Origin: Mesorhizobium sp.
Lineage (GTDB): Bacteria; Pseudomonadota; Alphaproteobacteria; Rhizobiales; Rhizobiaceae
Assembly (NCBI GenBank): GCA_004020315.1
Contig: SAQG01000048.1
Span: forward strand, 1 to 38,343
Length of the DNA: 38,343 nucleotides
Reading direction: 5' to 3'
The notes beneath the pieces were generated by a model. It ran no database searches. It saw nothing but the letters and a program-made list of their open reading frames with translations, and was not told where the DNA came from. Position numbers and translations under genes: made by a program. Positions 16,848 to 24,151 of this stretch are shown piece by piece. Position 1 is the stretch's first letter, and the number at the start of each line of letters is the position of its first letter.

Positions 16848-17528
16848 TTAATATTTCCATTCAATGGAACGTTGCGTCAACTGCTTATGGCGAGCGCGTT
16901 TCACTCTGTTGGTGGTCTGGGGCCCGCCGCGATCGTAGTAGTCAGCCAGTCGAAGATCGGGCGTGTGGCGGCGCAGGAACGGCGTCATTAACAATTTGCT
17001 GCGCGACAAGACGCCCCGAGCATTGCACCACTTCAGTCTGCGCTGGTCGAGAAGCTCGTGGAGGGGACGCTCGCCGATCACACGAGACGACTCACTGGGC
17101 AGTCCGCGCGACGGTGAAGGCGGGCGGGCATCGCGGGCGTAAGGTGGTGAATATCTGACACAACCATACTTCGCGTGTCGCTTTCGCCAAGTCATGCCCA
17201 ATGAGCGCGAGGAGAGCGCTGTCGCCCTCGTCGCGGTCGCCGTTGCATACCTTGCCAAGGCAAACTGCCACGATGGCTCCGCCGCTGTAATGGCATAGAC
17301 GACGTGGCAGTATCGGCTCAAAACCAGTCGGCATCGAGCACCCAGTATGCAGGGCATCAACGTCGCTACCGGCCACAGCCGGTGCGGCGGGTCCCCGTCA
17401 GTCGACTTGAACTGGCCGAGGACGACCTGTTGAGATGGATGATTCCCGCACCGCAGAGTGGAAACGGTGCCTGACCCAGCTGCAATGCATGGTTCCCCAG
17501 CCGATCGCTTTCGAACCCGGGCTTGCCA
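16848..17528. other. Stretch without a recognisable gene
   Basis: Open frames exist on the minus strand (16848-17360 and 17092-17376), but none has a convincing ribosome site or known domain. It may hold decayed mobile-element sequence. It separates the alanine-racemase-like gene from the carbamoyltransferase promoter. Confidence 0.4.
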
Positions 17529-18656
17529 TTAATCAGTCCTAACTCTTGACGATCGCAGTGCAGAGGGCACATTCAAGTATCGTCTTGCGCAACCGGCGGC
17601 GATGCGCATCAGCACTTCCGGAGCATAAGCGTCAGCGGCCGCTGCGAGATCATTCACGGTGAAACTCTCACCCAGCAATTCGACCGAGACGGTCGGAAGA
17701 CAAACTGGCTCAGGAACGTCCGTTATGTCAATCGCGGTGGAGTCCATCGACGTTCTTCCGACCAGAGGAGCCGAATATCCAGCAAACCGGACGGATATCT
17801 TGTTTCCGCAGGCCCATGGAAGGCCATGCTTGTAACCGATGCCCAAGATCGCTATGCGGCTGTCTCGAACCGTACGAAATGTCGCGCCATAACCGACCGC
17901 CTCACCCTTGGGCACATTGCGCACATCGAGTATATTTGCCTGAAGTTTTACGACGGGCAGAAGAGGGTTCGGTTGAATGCCGGCGTTGTTGAGACCAAAA
18001 AGCGCTGAACCCACCCGGACGATATCGAAATGAAAATTCTTGCCGAGCCAAACACCGGCGGATGCGGCTAGACTGCAACGGGCAGGTTTAAGCAGATTGG
18101 AGATCGCCCGAAAGCGATTACTCTGCAACACATTCATTGCGTCGGCAACGCGATCGCTACAAGCGAGGTGACTGAGGACGACTGATGGGGGGTGCCGCTT
18201 AAAAGTGCCAGAAAGATAATTTCTGCGTACGTCGTCAAAAGTAAGCCCGAAGCGAGAGAAGCCGGTTTCCACATTGAGAAAATATGTTTGCGCCTCGCCC
18301 GCAGCGCTAATAGCGTCCAGTTCACCGGAGTTATTCACTACAGGTGTAATCCGGCTGGATCTATAGTATTTCCTCAACGTCGTAAATTGATCGCAGAGAA
18401 CCGCAACCGTCGCGCCTATCTTGGAACCTCTTATGGCCATCGCTTCGTGGAGATCTCCAACAAAAAAAAGATCGCATCCGGCGGCGGCCAACGTCCTTGT
18501 GACCTCAATAATACCAAGCCCGTAGGCGTCATTTTTAACGACTGCTGCCACCTTTACATGTGGTCCGACCATGGCCGACACAGTCTGGAAATTTGCCTGA
18601 ACTGCCGCCAGATTGACTTCTAGCACAGCATCCGCGCGCTGCGGGATGGACAACAT
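17529..18656 (-). CDS. alr: Alanine-racemase-family PLP enzyme
   Basis: The 375-residue protein matches alanine racemase (fold type III), which interconverts L- and D-alanine or related amino acids in the cytoplasm. The PLP lysine is Lys41 in AAVVKNDAYGLG, and the opposite-face catalytic tyrosine is Tyr256 in GEAVGYGATFRT. Other family landmarks are LNVETGFSRFGL (127-138), VLSHLACSD (160-168), HFDIVRVGSALFG (209-221) and GRTSMDSTAIDIT. The usual MDQ is MDS here, and the common VDTGMGRLG is VETGFSRFG, so substrate preference may differ from housekeeping Alr. The ribosome site AAGGGGG precedes the ATG. It lies 181 bp downstream of the arginine deiminase gene on the same strand and may share its transcript. 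A plasmid-borne copy beside modifying enzymes suggests a biosynthetic role rather than cell-wall supply. Confidence 0.85.
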   Translation of the reverse strand: MLSIPQRADAVLEVNLAAVQANFQTVSAMVGPHVKVAAVVKNDAYGLGIIEVTRTLAAAGCDLFFVGDLHEAMAIRGSKIGATVAVLCDQFTTLRKYYRSSRITPVVNNSGELDAISAAGEAQTYFLNVETGFSRFGLTFDDVRRNYLSGTFKRHPPSVVLSHLACSDRVADAMNVLQSNRFRAISNLLKPARCSLAASAGVWLGKNFHFDIVRVGSALFGLNNAGIQPNPLLPVVKLQANILDVRNVPKGEAVGYGATFRTVRDSRIAILGIGYKHGLPWACGNKISVRFAGYSAPLVGRTSMDSTAIDITDVPEPVCLPTVSVELLGESFTVNDLAAAADAYAPEVLMRIAAGCARRYLNVPSALRSSRVRTD

Positions 18657-18837
18657 CTTTTACCCCCTTCTGCAGGTTGATCGAGAAGCATCGCATTCTT
18701 TTTATTGGTTGCGATCCGAAGTAGAGCACGGGCGAGCAACAACTTTTGCGGCGCCCGTTTGGCCAATGTATTAAAAGTTCGCCTTCCGCAGTGCGGCTGG
18801 CGACTAGGAAGGGGATCGTCATTGCGAGTACTTCCCT

Positions 18838-20055
18838 CTAGCTGGGATCGCGTGCTAGCGGGCAAGTCATGCAACGGCCGCCACCTCGTCCACGGCTGAG
18901 TTCTGCGCCCTCGACCGCTATCACTTCAACGCCGGCGCGACTCAGCAATGAATTCGTGTTGACGTTGCGGTCGTAGGTAACGACAACGCCCGGCTCGACC
19001 GCAATTACGTTATTTGCGTCGGACCATTGCTCTCGCTCCGCCTCATAGTGATCGCCGCCGGTAGGCACTATTCGGAGAGCCTTAAGTCCTAGGGCCTTGG
19101 CCACCACAGACAAGAAGGGTTCATCCTCTTCGGTGACATCGACCGTATCCTCAGAATTGCCCGGGCGGAGAGTGAACGTTCGCAGCCCCTCCACCACGGG
19201 CGGGTAAATCGTCACCAGGTCTCGGTCGCAGAAGGTGAAGATGGTGTCGAGATGCATGAAGCTACGGTCCCGGGGCATCAGAGCCGCAATAACGCGAGTG
19301 ATTTTGTCGACCTTGAACAAAGCGCGCGCCAATGCCTCGACGGCCTGCGGCGTGGTCCTCTCACCCATACCGATTAGAACAACACCGTCACCAATTGGCA
19401 TCACATCCCCCCCCTCAAGACTGAGCGCACCGTTGGTCCGATCAGGCAACAGGCGTGTGAAGCTAGCGTCGCGAAATCGAGGATGGAAGCGATAGACTGC
19501 CTCAACATTCTCTGCCTCAGGCCGTCTAGCGCGCCAATACAGGGGGTTGATTGAGACGCCGCCATAGATCCAGCATGAACTGTCACGCGTAAAAAGCTGG
19601 TTCGGTAAAGGAGGTAGAACGAAATCCTCGGGCTTTAATGTTCGCCCAGTCAGCCCGTGCGGCTTAAAGTCAAGATCCTCACGCGCGATCCCGCCAATGA
19701 GCAAGGCCGCGAGTTGACTTGACGGCATCTCGTCAAGCCAACTCCGCAACTCATTGGCGAAATCCAGGCCGACGACTGAAGGACAGACGCGTCGATTTAG
19801 GAGCCAGCCGCGGGCGTCGGACAACGCCAAAGTTTCCGACAGCAGGTCGCCCAAAGAACGAACGACGACACCGCGCTCACGAAATTTTTCCACGAAGGCA
19901 TCGTGCTCCTGTTGCGCACGCTCGACCCAAATCACATCATCGAAGAGGAAGCCCTTGCAGTTCTTCGGTGTAAGGCGGCGGAGGCTAAGGTCTGGTCGAT
20001 GAACAAGGACCTCGCGTAGCCGGCCAACTTCTGAATGAACCCCTAAGGTCGTCAT
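18838..20055 (-). CDS. arcA: Arginine deiminase
   Basis: The 405-residue protein matches arginine deiminase, which converts arginine to citrulline and ammonia in the cytoplasm. All catalytic residues of the guanidine-modifying fold are visible: Asp158 (LFTRDSS), Glu214 (LEGGDVM), His268 and Asp270 (FMHLDTIF), and the nucleophile Cys395 (GGGRCMTCPL). The N-terminus GVHSEVGRLREVLVHRPD is typical. Length is normal. The start codon overlaps the stop of a 38-codon leader ORF (ATGA), so translation is probably coupled. A -24/-12 element and a NifA-type site lie upstream of both. Neither ornithine carbamoyltransferase nor carbamate kinase is nearby, so a classical energy-yielding deiminase operon is unlikely. 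In this setting it could feed citrulline or carbamoyl groups to the carbamoyltransferase (inference). Confidence 0.92.
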   Translation of the reverse strand: MTTLGVHSEVGRLREVLVHRPDLSLRRLTPKNCKGFLFDDVIWVERAQQEHDAFVEKFRERGVVVRSLGDLLSETLALSDARGWLLNRRVCPSVVGLDFANELRSWLDEMPSSQLAALLIGGIAREDLDFKPHGLTGRTLKPEDFVLPPLPNQLFTRDSSCWIYGGVSINPLYWRARRPEAENVEAVYRFHPRFRDASFTRLLPDRTNGALSLEGGDVMPIGDGVVLIGMGERTTPQAVEALARALFKVDKITRVIAALMPRDRSFMHLDTIFTFCDRDLVTIYPPVVEGLRTFTLRPGNSEDTVDVTEEDEPFLSVVAKALGLKALRIVPTGGDHYEAEREQWSDANNVIAVEPGVVVTYDRNVNTNSLLSRAGVEVIAVEGAELSRGRGGGRCMTCPLARDPS

Positions 20056-20168
20056 ATGGCCGTCCTCACTGCCAGTTGAAGGCCATACACCGCCACAAGG
20101 TTGGGATGACTGGTGCTTTCTACGGTCGCCAGCGAATAGCTTTCAAATGAAATCGTTTGCGTGGACAT
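20052..20168 (-). CDS. 38-residue leader ORF coupled to arginine deiminase
   Basis: An ATG with a clear GGAG site 6 bases ahead opens a 38-codon frame whose TGA overlaps the arginine deiminase ATG (ATGA). It begins about 30 bases after the predicted start of the sigma-54 transcript, so it would be the first gene read. The peptide starts MSTQTISFESYSLATVESTS and ends QLAVRTAI. It has 11 Ser/Thr, no Cys, no Lys and a single Arg (residue 35). It has no signal peptide or membrane segment. I do not recognise it. It could be a regulatory leader peptide, a small partner protein, or a substrate for the neighbouring modifying enzymes. The frame itself extends upstream to 20279, but that start would lie before the promoter. 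Confidence 0.6.
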   Translation of the reverse strand: MSTQTISFESYSLATVESTSHPNLVAVYGLQLAVRTAI

Positions 20169-20208
20169 AGGCGGCTCCGTTGATGTGCGAATGAGTAATC
20201 CTCCGCCT

Positions 20209-20223
20209 GCAACAAGTATGCCG
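20209..20223 (-). promoter_or_regulatory. Sigma-54 (-24/-12) promoter of the leader ORF and arginine deiminase
   Basis: The minus strand reads CGGCATACTTGTTGC, matching TGGCAC-N5-TTGC except for the first and last base of the -24 box, with an exact TTGC and correct spacing. It lies about 40 bp before the leader ATG, and an exact TGT-N10-ACA site is 61 bp further upstream. Confidence 0.75.
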
Positions 20224-20284
20224 ACCAAAGACGACTTATGATCAAGAGGTTGACTGTGGCGTCCGACAGGTAGGCTCACAGGTT

Positions 20285-20300
20285 TGTCCGACTCCCTACA
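20285..20300 (-). promoter_or_regulatory. NifA-type upstream activator sequence for the arginine deiminase unit
   Basis: TGTCCGACTCCCTACA fits TGT-N10-ACA exactly. It lies 61 bp upstream of the -24 element at 20223, close to the 72 and 56 bp seen at the two ATP-grasp promoters. Its spacer sequence is unrelated to theirs, so it is not part of the duplicated block. Confidence 0.75.
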
Positions 20301-20796
20301 AAGGGTAAGACCGTATGTCCGCTTCTGCCGGTGAGGTGGCTCGCATTACACTGCGCGTCCGAGGGTTGCTTCTCGATTCGGCAAGTCAAGCGCTTCTCGA
20401 GCTTTCCGCTTCGCCGGCATCTGAGGTCTTTCGCAGGGCCTCGCTTCTCTGCGGGATCGGCGCTCGGCCGTCGCCTTGATGGAGATCAGAAGAATTGGCG
20501 TCCTGATCGTTGTGATGTGACCGGTACTGCAACCCTCGCGAACTCACCTCATTCATCGTCCCGCGAAGGACGCTTTTCCACCGACCGGTGGAACCTTATG
20601 GGGTAATCCTTGTCACGCATCGCTCTGCGGTCATGTTTGATCTCCGTGTTCTACCGTCCCCGACCTGGTTTCGGCTTGGCCAGCGCGCGCAGTGGTCGGT
20701 CAAGGGTGGCCGAAGGTCAGCGCGCCGCGACTTGCCCTTGACGGGCCACCGCGCGCGCCGCAAGGCTGCAATGGTCGGGGCGTACGGTCAGGGCTT
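20301..20796. other. Stretch without a recognisable gene
   Basis: Short frames only, none convincing. The right part probably holds the non-coding end of the IS110 remnant that starts at 20797. Confidence 0.4.
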
Positions 20797-21045
20797 TCAG
20801 CATGATATCTTGTCGCGTCCAACGAAACTCGTGCCGTCGCGCCAAATGCGACGCGTGATCACCGCCAGCCGGCGAGCCAACCCGACAATGGCCTTCTGTC
20901 GGCCGCGCTGCCTGGCAACGTTCATCGCGCACGCCCTCAGCCACGACCATTTCGTCACGCGCGTCACCAGTGTCTGCGTGGCTTCATAAAGCAGCGTCCG
21001 CATCATGCCGTCGCCGCAGCGGGATATCCGGACGATGCGGCGGGC
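20797..21045 (-). pseudogene. IS110-family transposase, C-terminal fragment
   Basis: RISRCGDGMMRTLLYEATQT followed by TRVTKWSWLRACAMNVARQR and LARRLAVITRRIWRDGTSF is the C-terminal end of an IS110/IS116/IS902 transposase. The upstream part is missing. The frame instead runs on into the opposite strand of the ornithine cyclodeaminase remnant, so the junction lies near 21030-21060. Confidence 0.8.
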
Positions 21046-21063
21046 GCGTGGCTGAGGGAGGGA

Positions 21064-21314
21064 TGGCACCTCGATACGGCTGCGATCACTGGGGCGCGGG
21101 TGTTCGTCGACGGGCGCGCGGGGGCTGTTCTGGCGGGCGATCTGGCGCAACCGATCGCCGAGGGCGCATTCTTCACAGAAGACATCGTAGCGGATCTGAC
21201 GGAGCTTGCGCAGGGCCACCCGGGCCGCCTAACGAGATCGGCCGGACCGTTTTCAAATCCACCGGCCTTTCGCAAGAAGACCTAGCCGCCGCGATGAAGG
21301 TCATTCGACGTTGA
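21064..21314 (+). pseudogene. Ornithine cyclodeaminase/mu-crystallin, C-terminal remnant
   Basis: The plus strand reads DTAAITGARVFVDGRAGAVL, then AGDLAQPIAEGAFFTEDIVA and DLTELAQGHPGR. After a frameshift near 21230 it continues NEIGRTVFKSTGLSQEDLAA to a stop at 21312-21314. This matches the last third of the ornithine cyclodeaminase family (VFVDSRxxALxEAGDL ... ELGELVAGxHPGR ... TLFKSxGxAxEDLAAA), whose members convert ornithine to proline or act on related amino acids. The front two-thirds were lost at the junction with the IS110 fragment. It points to a former amino-acid gene next to the arginine deiminase, on the opposite strand. Confidence 0.8.
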
Positions 21315-21351
21315 TGAGACGCTCGATGATGCATTGCTGGGTGCCATACCT

Positions 21352-22356
21352 TCAGGTCATCTCCGGATAAAGGCCCAGCAGCTCGTCAATCAGGTCAGCA
21401 AATTTTTGTTCCGGAGGAGTCAGCGAGCTCAAGTTGGAGGAGATGAGGTAGACATCCGCGCCGAGCGGCTCATCGAACAGCCGCAACGGCCACAGTCGCC
21501 CCTGGGCCACGTCGTCGTGGGCGGTGAGAACGGGCAAAAGGCCGATGCCCAGACCCGATATCAGCATGCGGCGCACCTCGTTGAGCTCGCGGCTCCATCC
21601 GCTAACCCGACGTCCAAGACCAAGGCCTTCTCGCAGAAAGATCATCGGCTCGAATCCGCTCCCATCATTGGTGCAATCGAAGGCAATGAAGGGCTCTTGT
21701 TGAAGCCTGCGGACATTTACCTCCTGAACTCCGAATAGAGGGTGTTCGGCGCCACAAAATATGCCAAAATCCTCGCGGAATAAGTGGCGGCATCGCAGCG
21801 TCGGCATTTTTTTTGTCAAAAGACAGATGCCGATGCCAGCCTTGTCCATCGAAATCTGTCGCACGATGTCGAGCGAGGTTTTGATGTCGATATGCCATCT
21901 GACCGACGGGTATCGCTGGTGGTACAGCCGGAGTGCTTCGTCTACAAGCGTGGACTGTAGCCGAGTAACCATGCTGAGTTTCAGCTCTCCGAATTCGTCA
22001 TCGCTCCCGTCGAGAGAGAGGATGCCGATTCGGTCAACGCACCGGGACATCTCGGAACATTCCTGATAAATCTGTTCGCCACGTAATGTCAGCGCAAAAT
22101 GGCGAGGGTCGCGGAAGACGAGCTTGCAGTCGAGTTGATCCTCGAGTTTTTGCAACTCAAGGCTCACGGAGGGCAGGCTCATGTGAAGACGTTTTGCGGC
22201 GCCCGTGATGCTCCTCTCTTCAGCGATGATGCAAAAACTGCGCAAGAGGTTCCAGCTCAGGTTTTGGCCGCCCAGATTGCCCAAGAGGGCGCCTGGTTTG
22301 TCTCCTGGGCGTTCACACCCACCCCGCCATTGAGACAATTTCAAGATGTCCAACAT
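21352..22356 (-). CDS. LysR-family transcriptional regulator
   Basis: The protein has the LysR layout: an N-terminal winged helix-turn-helix (NLLRSFCIIAEERSITGAAK, RLHMSLPSVSLELQKLEDQL) followed by a substrate-binding domain that ends near LLGLYPEMT. The frame opens at ATG 22356, which overlaps the end of ATP-grasp copy 2 by 16 bp and would add about 30 atypical residues. The family usually starts 4-6 residues before NLLRSF, so a TTG near 22284 may be the true start. No ribosome site decides it. It is likely to control the cluster and may be read through from the copy 2 promoter. The co-inducer is unknown. Confidence 0.85.
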   Translation of the reverse strand: MLDILKLSQWRGGCERPGDKPGALLGNLGGQNLSWNLLRSFCIIAEERSITGAAKRLHMSLPSVSLELQKLEDQLDCKLVFRDPRHFALTLRGEQIYQECSEMSRCVDRIGILSLDGSDDEFGELKLSMVTRLQSTLVDEALRLYHQRYPSVRWHIDIKTSLDIVRQISMDKAGIGICLLTKKMPTLRCRHLFREDFGIFCGAEHPLFGVQEVNVRRLQQEPFIAFDCTNDGSGFEPMIFLREGLGLGRRVSGWSRELNEVRRMLISGLGIGLLPVLTAHDDVAQGRLWPLRLFDEPLGADVYLISSNLSSLTPPEQKFADLIDELLGLYPEMT

Positions 22357-23384
22357 GGCCGGGGGATGCCAATTCCGAAGCAGCGCAGGTGGGCGACATG
22401 GAGGATTTGATTTATCAAGCTTGAGTAACTGTGTCCGGCGGTCATTGCGGCTGTAGCAAAAGTAGAGTGGATGTTGAGCCCCGGCAGCGGGTTAATCTCC
22501 AGGACGAACGGCTGGCCCGCGCGATCGATCCGGAGGTCGACGCGGGCATAGTCCCGGCACTGGCACGCACGGAAGGATGCAACCGAAATATCCTGCACCA
22601 AAGTCGCAAGGCCGCTCCCAATTTCCGCCGGGCAAACTTTCGGCCGGCTCGCGGCCGCCTGGTACTTCGCTTCCCAAGTATAAATACCAGTTTCGCCGAG
22701 GTCGATCTCCACCGAGGGAAATACCTCGAGCTCTCCGTTTCCAAGCAGCGCAACGCAGATTTCACGACCGTCAATGTATTCTTCCACGAGCGCATCCTGC
22801 GCATACTGCGTGACGACCGCTTCCACAGCCTGACTCAACTGAGCGGGCTCATGTACGAGCTGTAATCCGAAGCTGTTGTCTTCGTGCCGCGGCTTCACTA
22901 CCACCGGGAATCGCAGGTCGCCGGTACTCTCGGTTCCCAGGCGCATGACGCGAAAGTTCGGCGTCGGCACGCCACTGTTGCGGATGAGTGTCTTGGTGAT
23001 GACCTTATCATACGTTATACCAAGCCAGAGCGGGCTCGATCCGGTGTACGGAACACCGGCCATCTCAAGCATAGCCGGAACCTGCGTGACACGGTCCTCG
23101 CCATGAGTGCCCTCCGCCAAGTTGAAGACGATACCCGAGGGACGGGCTTGCGGATCGGGTGGCATGAATCGCTCGAGCGTAGCGAGCAGTGTTTTGTCGC
23201 CTTCGCACAGCAGCGTCTCGTGGCCGACCTCTTGCAGTGCCGACACCACGCTTCTAATTGTGCCCGAGACCACGCTTCTAGTTGTGCCCCAATTCGGCCA
23301 TGGCTGCGGGGGCTGCGGACAAGGCTGACCGAAGCGGTTGATCACGTCCGTAGAATCAACGTCCGTCACGATGGCTACCCGCAT
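22341..23384 (-). CDS. ATP-grasp ligase, D-Ala-D-Ala-ligase-like, copy 2
   Basis: The 347-residue protein is close to copy 1 (6375-7361) over nearly its whole length. It keeps the ATP lysine (VVVKPRHEDNSFG, Lys164), EEYIDGREI (201-209), Asp283 (RDYARVDLRID) and a full EINPLPG loop (Glu296, Asn298), matching the E-x-N-x-x-P-G spacing of D-Ala-D-Ala ligases; copy 1 lacks one residue here. It is therefore the better candidate for an active enzyme. Residues 21-50 differ from copy 1 and include a duplicated RSVVS-type segment from a 24-bp tandem repeat. The last seven residues (RPCWTS and the one before) read past the point where copy 1 stops, into the LysR gene start. The Ddl N-terminal Glu motif is not visible, so a dipeptide other than D-Ala-D-Ala is likely. 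The ribosome site is AAGGAGTAG. Confidence 0.85.
   Translation of the reverse strand: MRVAIVTDVDSTDVINRFGQPCPQPPQPWPNWGTTRSVVSGTIRSVVSALQEVGHETLLCEGDKTLLATLERFMPPDPQARPSGIVFNLAEGTHGEDRVTQVPAMLEMAGVPYTGSSPLWLGITYDKVITKTLIRNSGVPTPNFRVMRLGTESTGDLRFPVVVKPRHEDNSFGLQLVHEPAQLSQAVEAVVTQYAQDALVEEYIDGREICVALLGNGELEVFPSVEIDLGETGIYTWEAKYQAAASRPKVCPAEIGSGLATLVQDISVASFRACQCRDYARVDLRIDRAGQPFVLEINPLPGLNIHSTFATAAMTAGHSYSSLINQILHVAHLRCFGIGIPRPCWTS
23245..23292. repeat. 24-bp tandem duplication inside ATP-grasp copy 2
   Basis: ACCACGCTTCTAATTGTGCC plus four bases (23245-23268) is followed directly by a nearly identical unit (23269-23292). It is in frame and adds 8 residues to the N-terminal domain. Copy 1 lacks it. 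Confidence 0.85.
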
Positions 23385-23480
23385 GAGCTACTCCTTGGAT
23401 TTGTCCGCTATCAGTTCATTGGCTCGGAACTTCTGATTGATGGAGGTTAATGGCTAAACTCCGCGCCTTCTCGGTCCAAT

Positions 23481-23495
23481 GCAATCGGCGTGCCA
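23481..23495 (-). promoter_or_regulatory. Sigma-54 (-24/-12) promoter of ATP-grasp copy 2
   Basis: The minus strand reads TGGCACGCCGATTGC, an exact match to TGGCAC-N5-TTGC. It lies 97 bp before the ATG at 23384 and is conserved with copy 1 except for the N5 spacer. Confidence 0.88.
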
Positions 23496-23551
23496 CCGTG
23501 TTAAAACAAGGAGGAAGCCTGTTTTTCGCGCCGGGCTGTCGCGGCTCAGTG

Positions 23552-23567
23552 TGTCGTGTCTCAGACA
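23552..23567 (-). promoter_or_regulatory. NifA-type upstream activator sequence of ATP-grasp copy 2
   Basis: TGTCGTGTCTCAGACA fits TGT-N10-ACA and differs from the copy 1 site at one base. It lies 56 bp upstream of the -24 element. The sequence between promoter and activator site differs from copy 1 by small indels, while both boxes are kept. Confidence 0.82.
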
Positions 23568-23626
23568 AGACCTCTTCAATCGGATATGGCTGAACATGAC
23601 AGGAACCGGCCGGCTGAGGCGACTTC

Positions 23627-24016
23627 TTGGACGACATGCGAACCTGGATGACGGCAAGTGCCATAACGATCAGGGCCGCTACAAAATCTCAGCATCGATC
23701 GCCGGGATCAATTGGCGGTCGAAGTTATGATCCGAGCCGTGATGCGGCAGGACATGCTGGCGATTCCGTGCCCTACTGGGTCTACCCTGGGCACGCTAAA
23801 ATCGTGCGCATGGTCCTGATCCGTCCGTTTAGTCGGGAGGTAGAGCGCTACGAGAATCTGAAAAAGTCTCTGGCTACCTATCGGCTGGCCTTTGGCCAGC
23901 CCCGGCAAGATGACTTGATTGAGCTGTTTTCGACGTTCGGATCTGACGTGGTGGCGGAGCTAGCTGACTTGCAAATCTCGCTCAGACCATCGAAGATTGG
24001 CTCCTTTGCCTGTTGA
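23627..24016 (+). pseudogene. Remnant of an unrecognised protein (C-terminal part)
   Basis: The frame's last two-thirds reads like real protein: YPGHAKIVRMVLIRPFSREV, RYENLKKSLATYRLAFGQPR and DDLIELFSTFGSDVVAELAD. The first part does not, and a competing frame (MRQDMLAIPCPTG) suggests a frameshift near 23760. It has no good ribosome site. It may be the tail of a larger protein, possibly a helicase-like one, but that is only an impression. It lies between the duplicated promoter block and the plasmid backbone genes. Confidence 0.4.
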
Positions 24017-24151
24017 TGAGGCGTTGGACTGTTGGTCGGATCGCGCATCGACAGCTCAAGCGCGCTCGTTTAACGGACCCAGGGTCGCCTGACGCATGGC
24101 GGCTAAAGGCGATATTGGGCTGCAAACCTCAAGGTCGGATTGGGCCTGCTT

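Larger units (their letters stand above)
22364..23569 (-). repeat. Large direct repeat, copy 2
   Basis: This is the partner of 6378-7546 in the same orientation, about 16 kb away. It includes the ATP-grasp coding region, leader, -24/-12 element and activator site. Similarity ends exactly at the copy 1 stop codon on one side and 2-3 bases past the activator site on the other. Confidence 0.85.

Noticed and set aside
18535..18822. ORF between arginine deiminase and the racemase (start MTIPFLVASRTAEG)
   Set aside because: It overlaps the racemase start by more than 100 bp in another frame and has only a weak ribosome site. The racemase has a better one.
20797..21219. One 140-residue transposase-like ORF
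   Set aside because: Only its C-terminal part is IS110; the N-terminal part is the antisense of the ornithine cyclodeaminase remnant.
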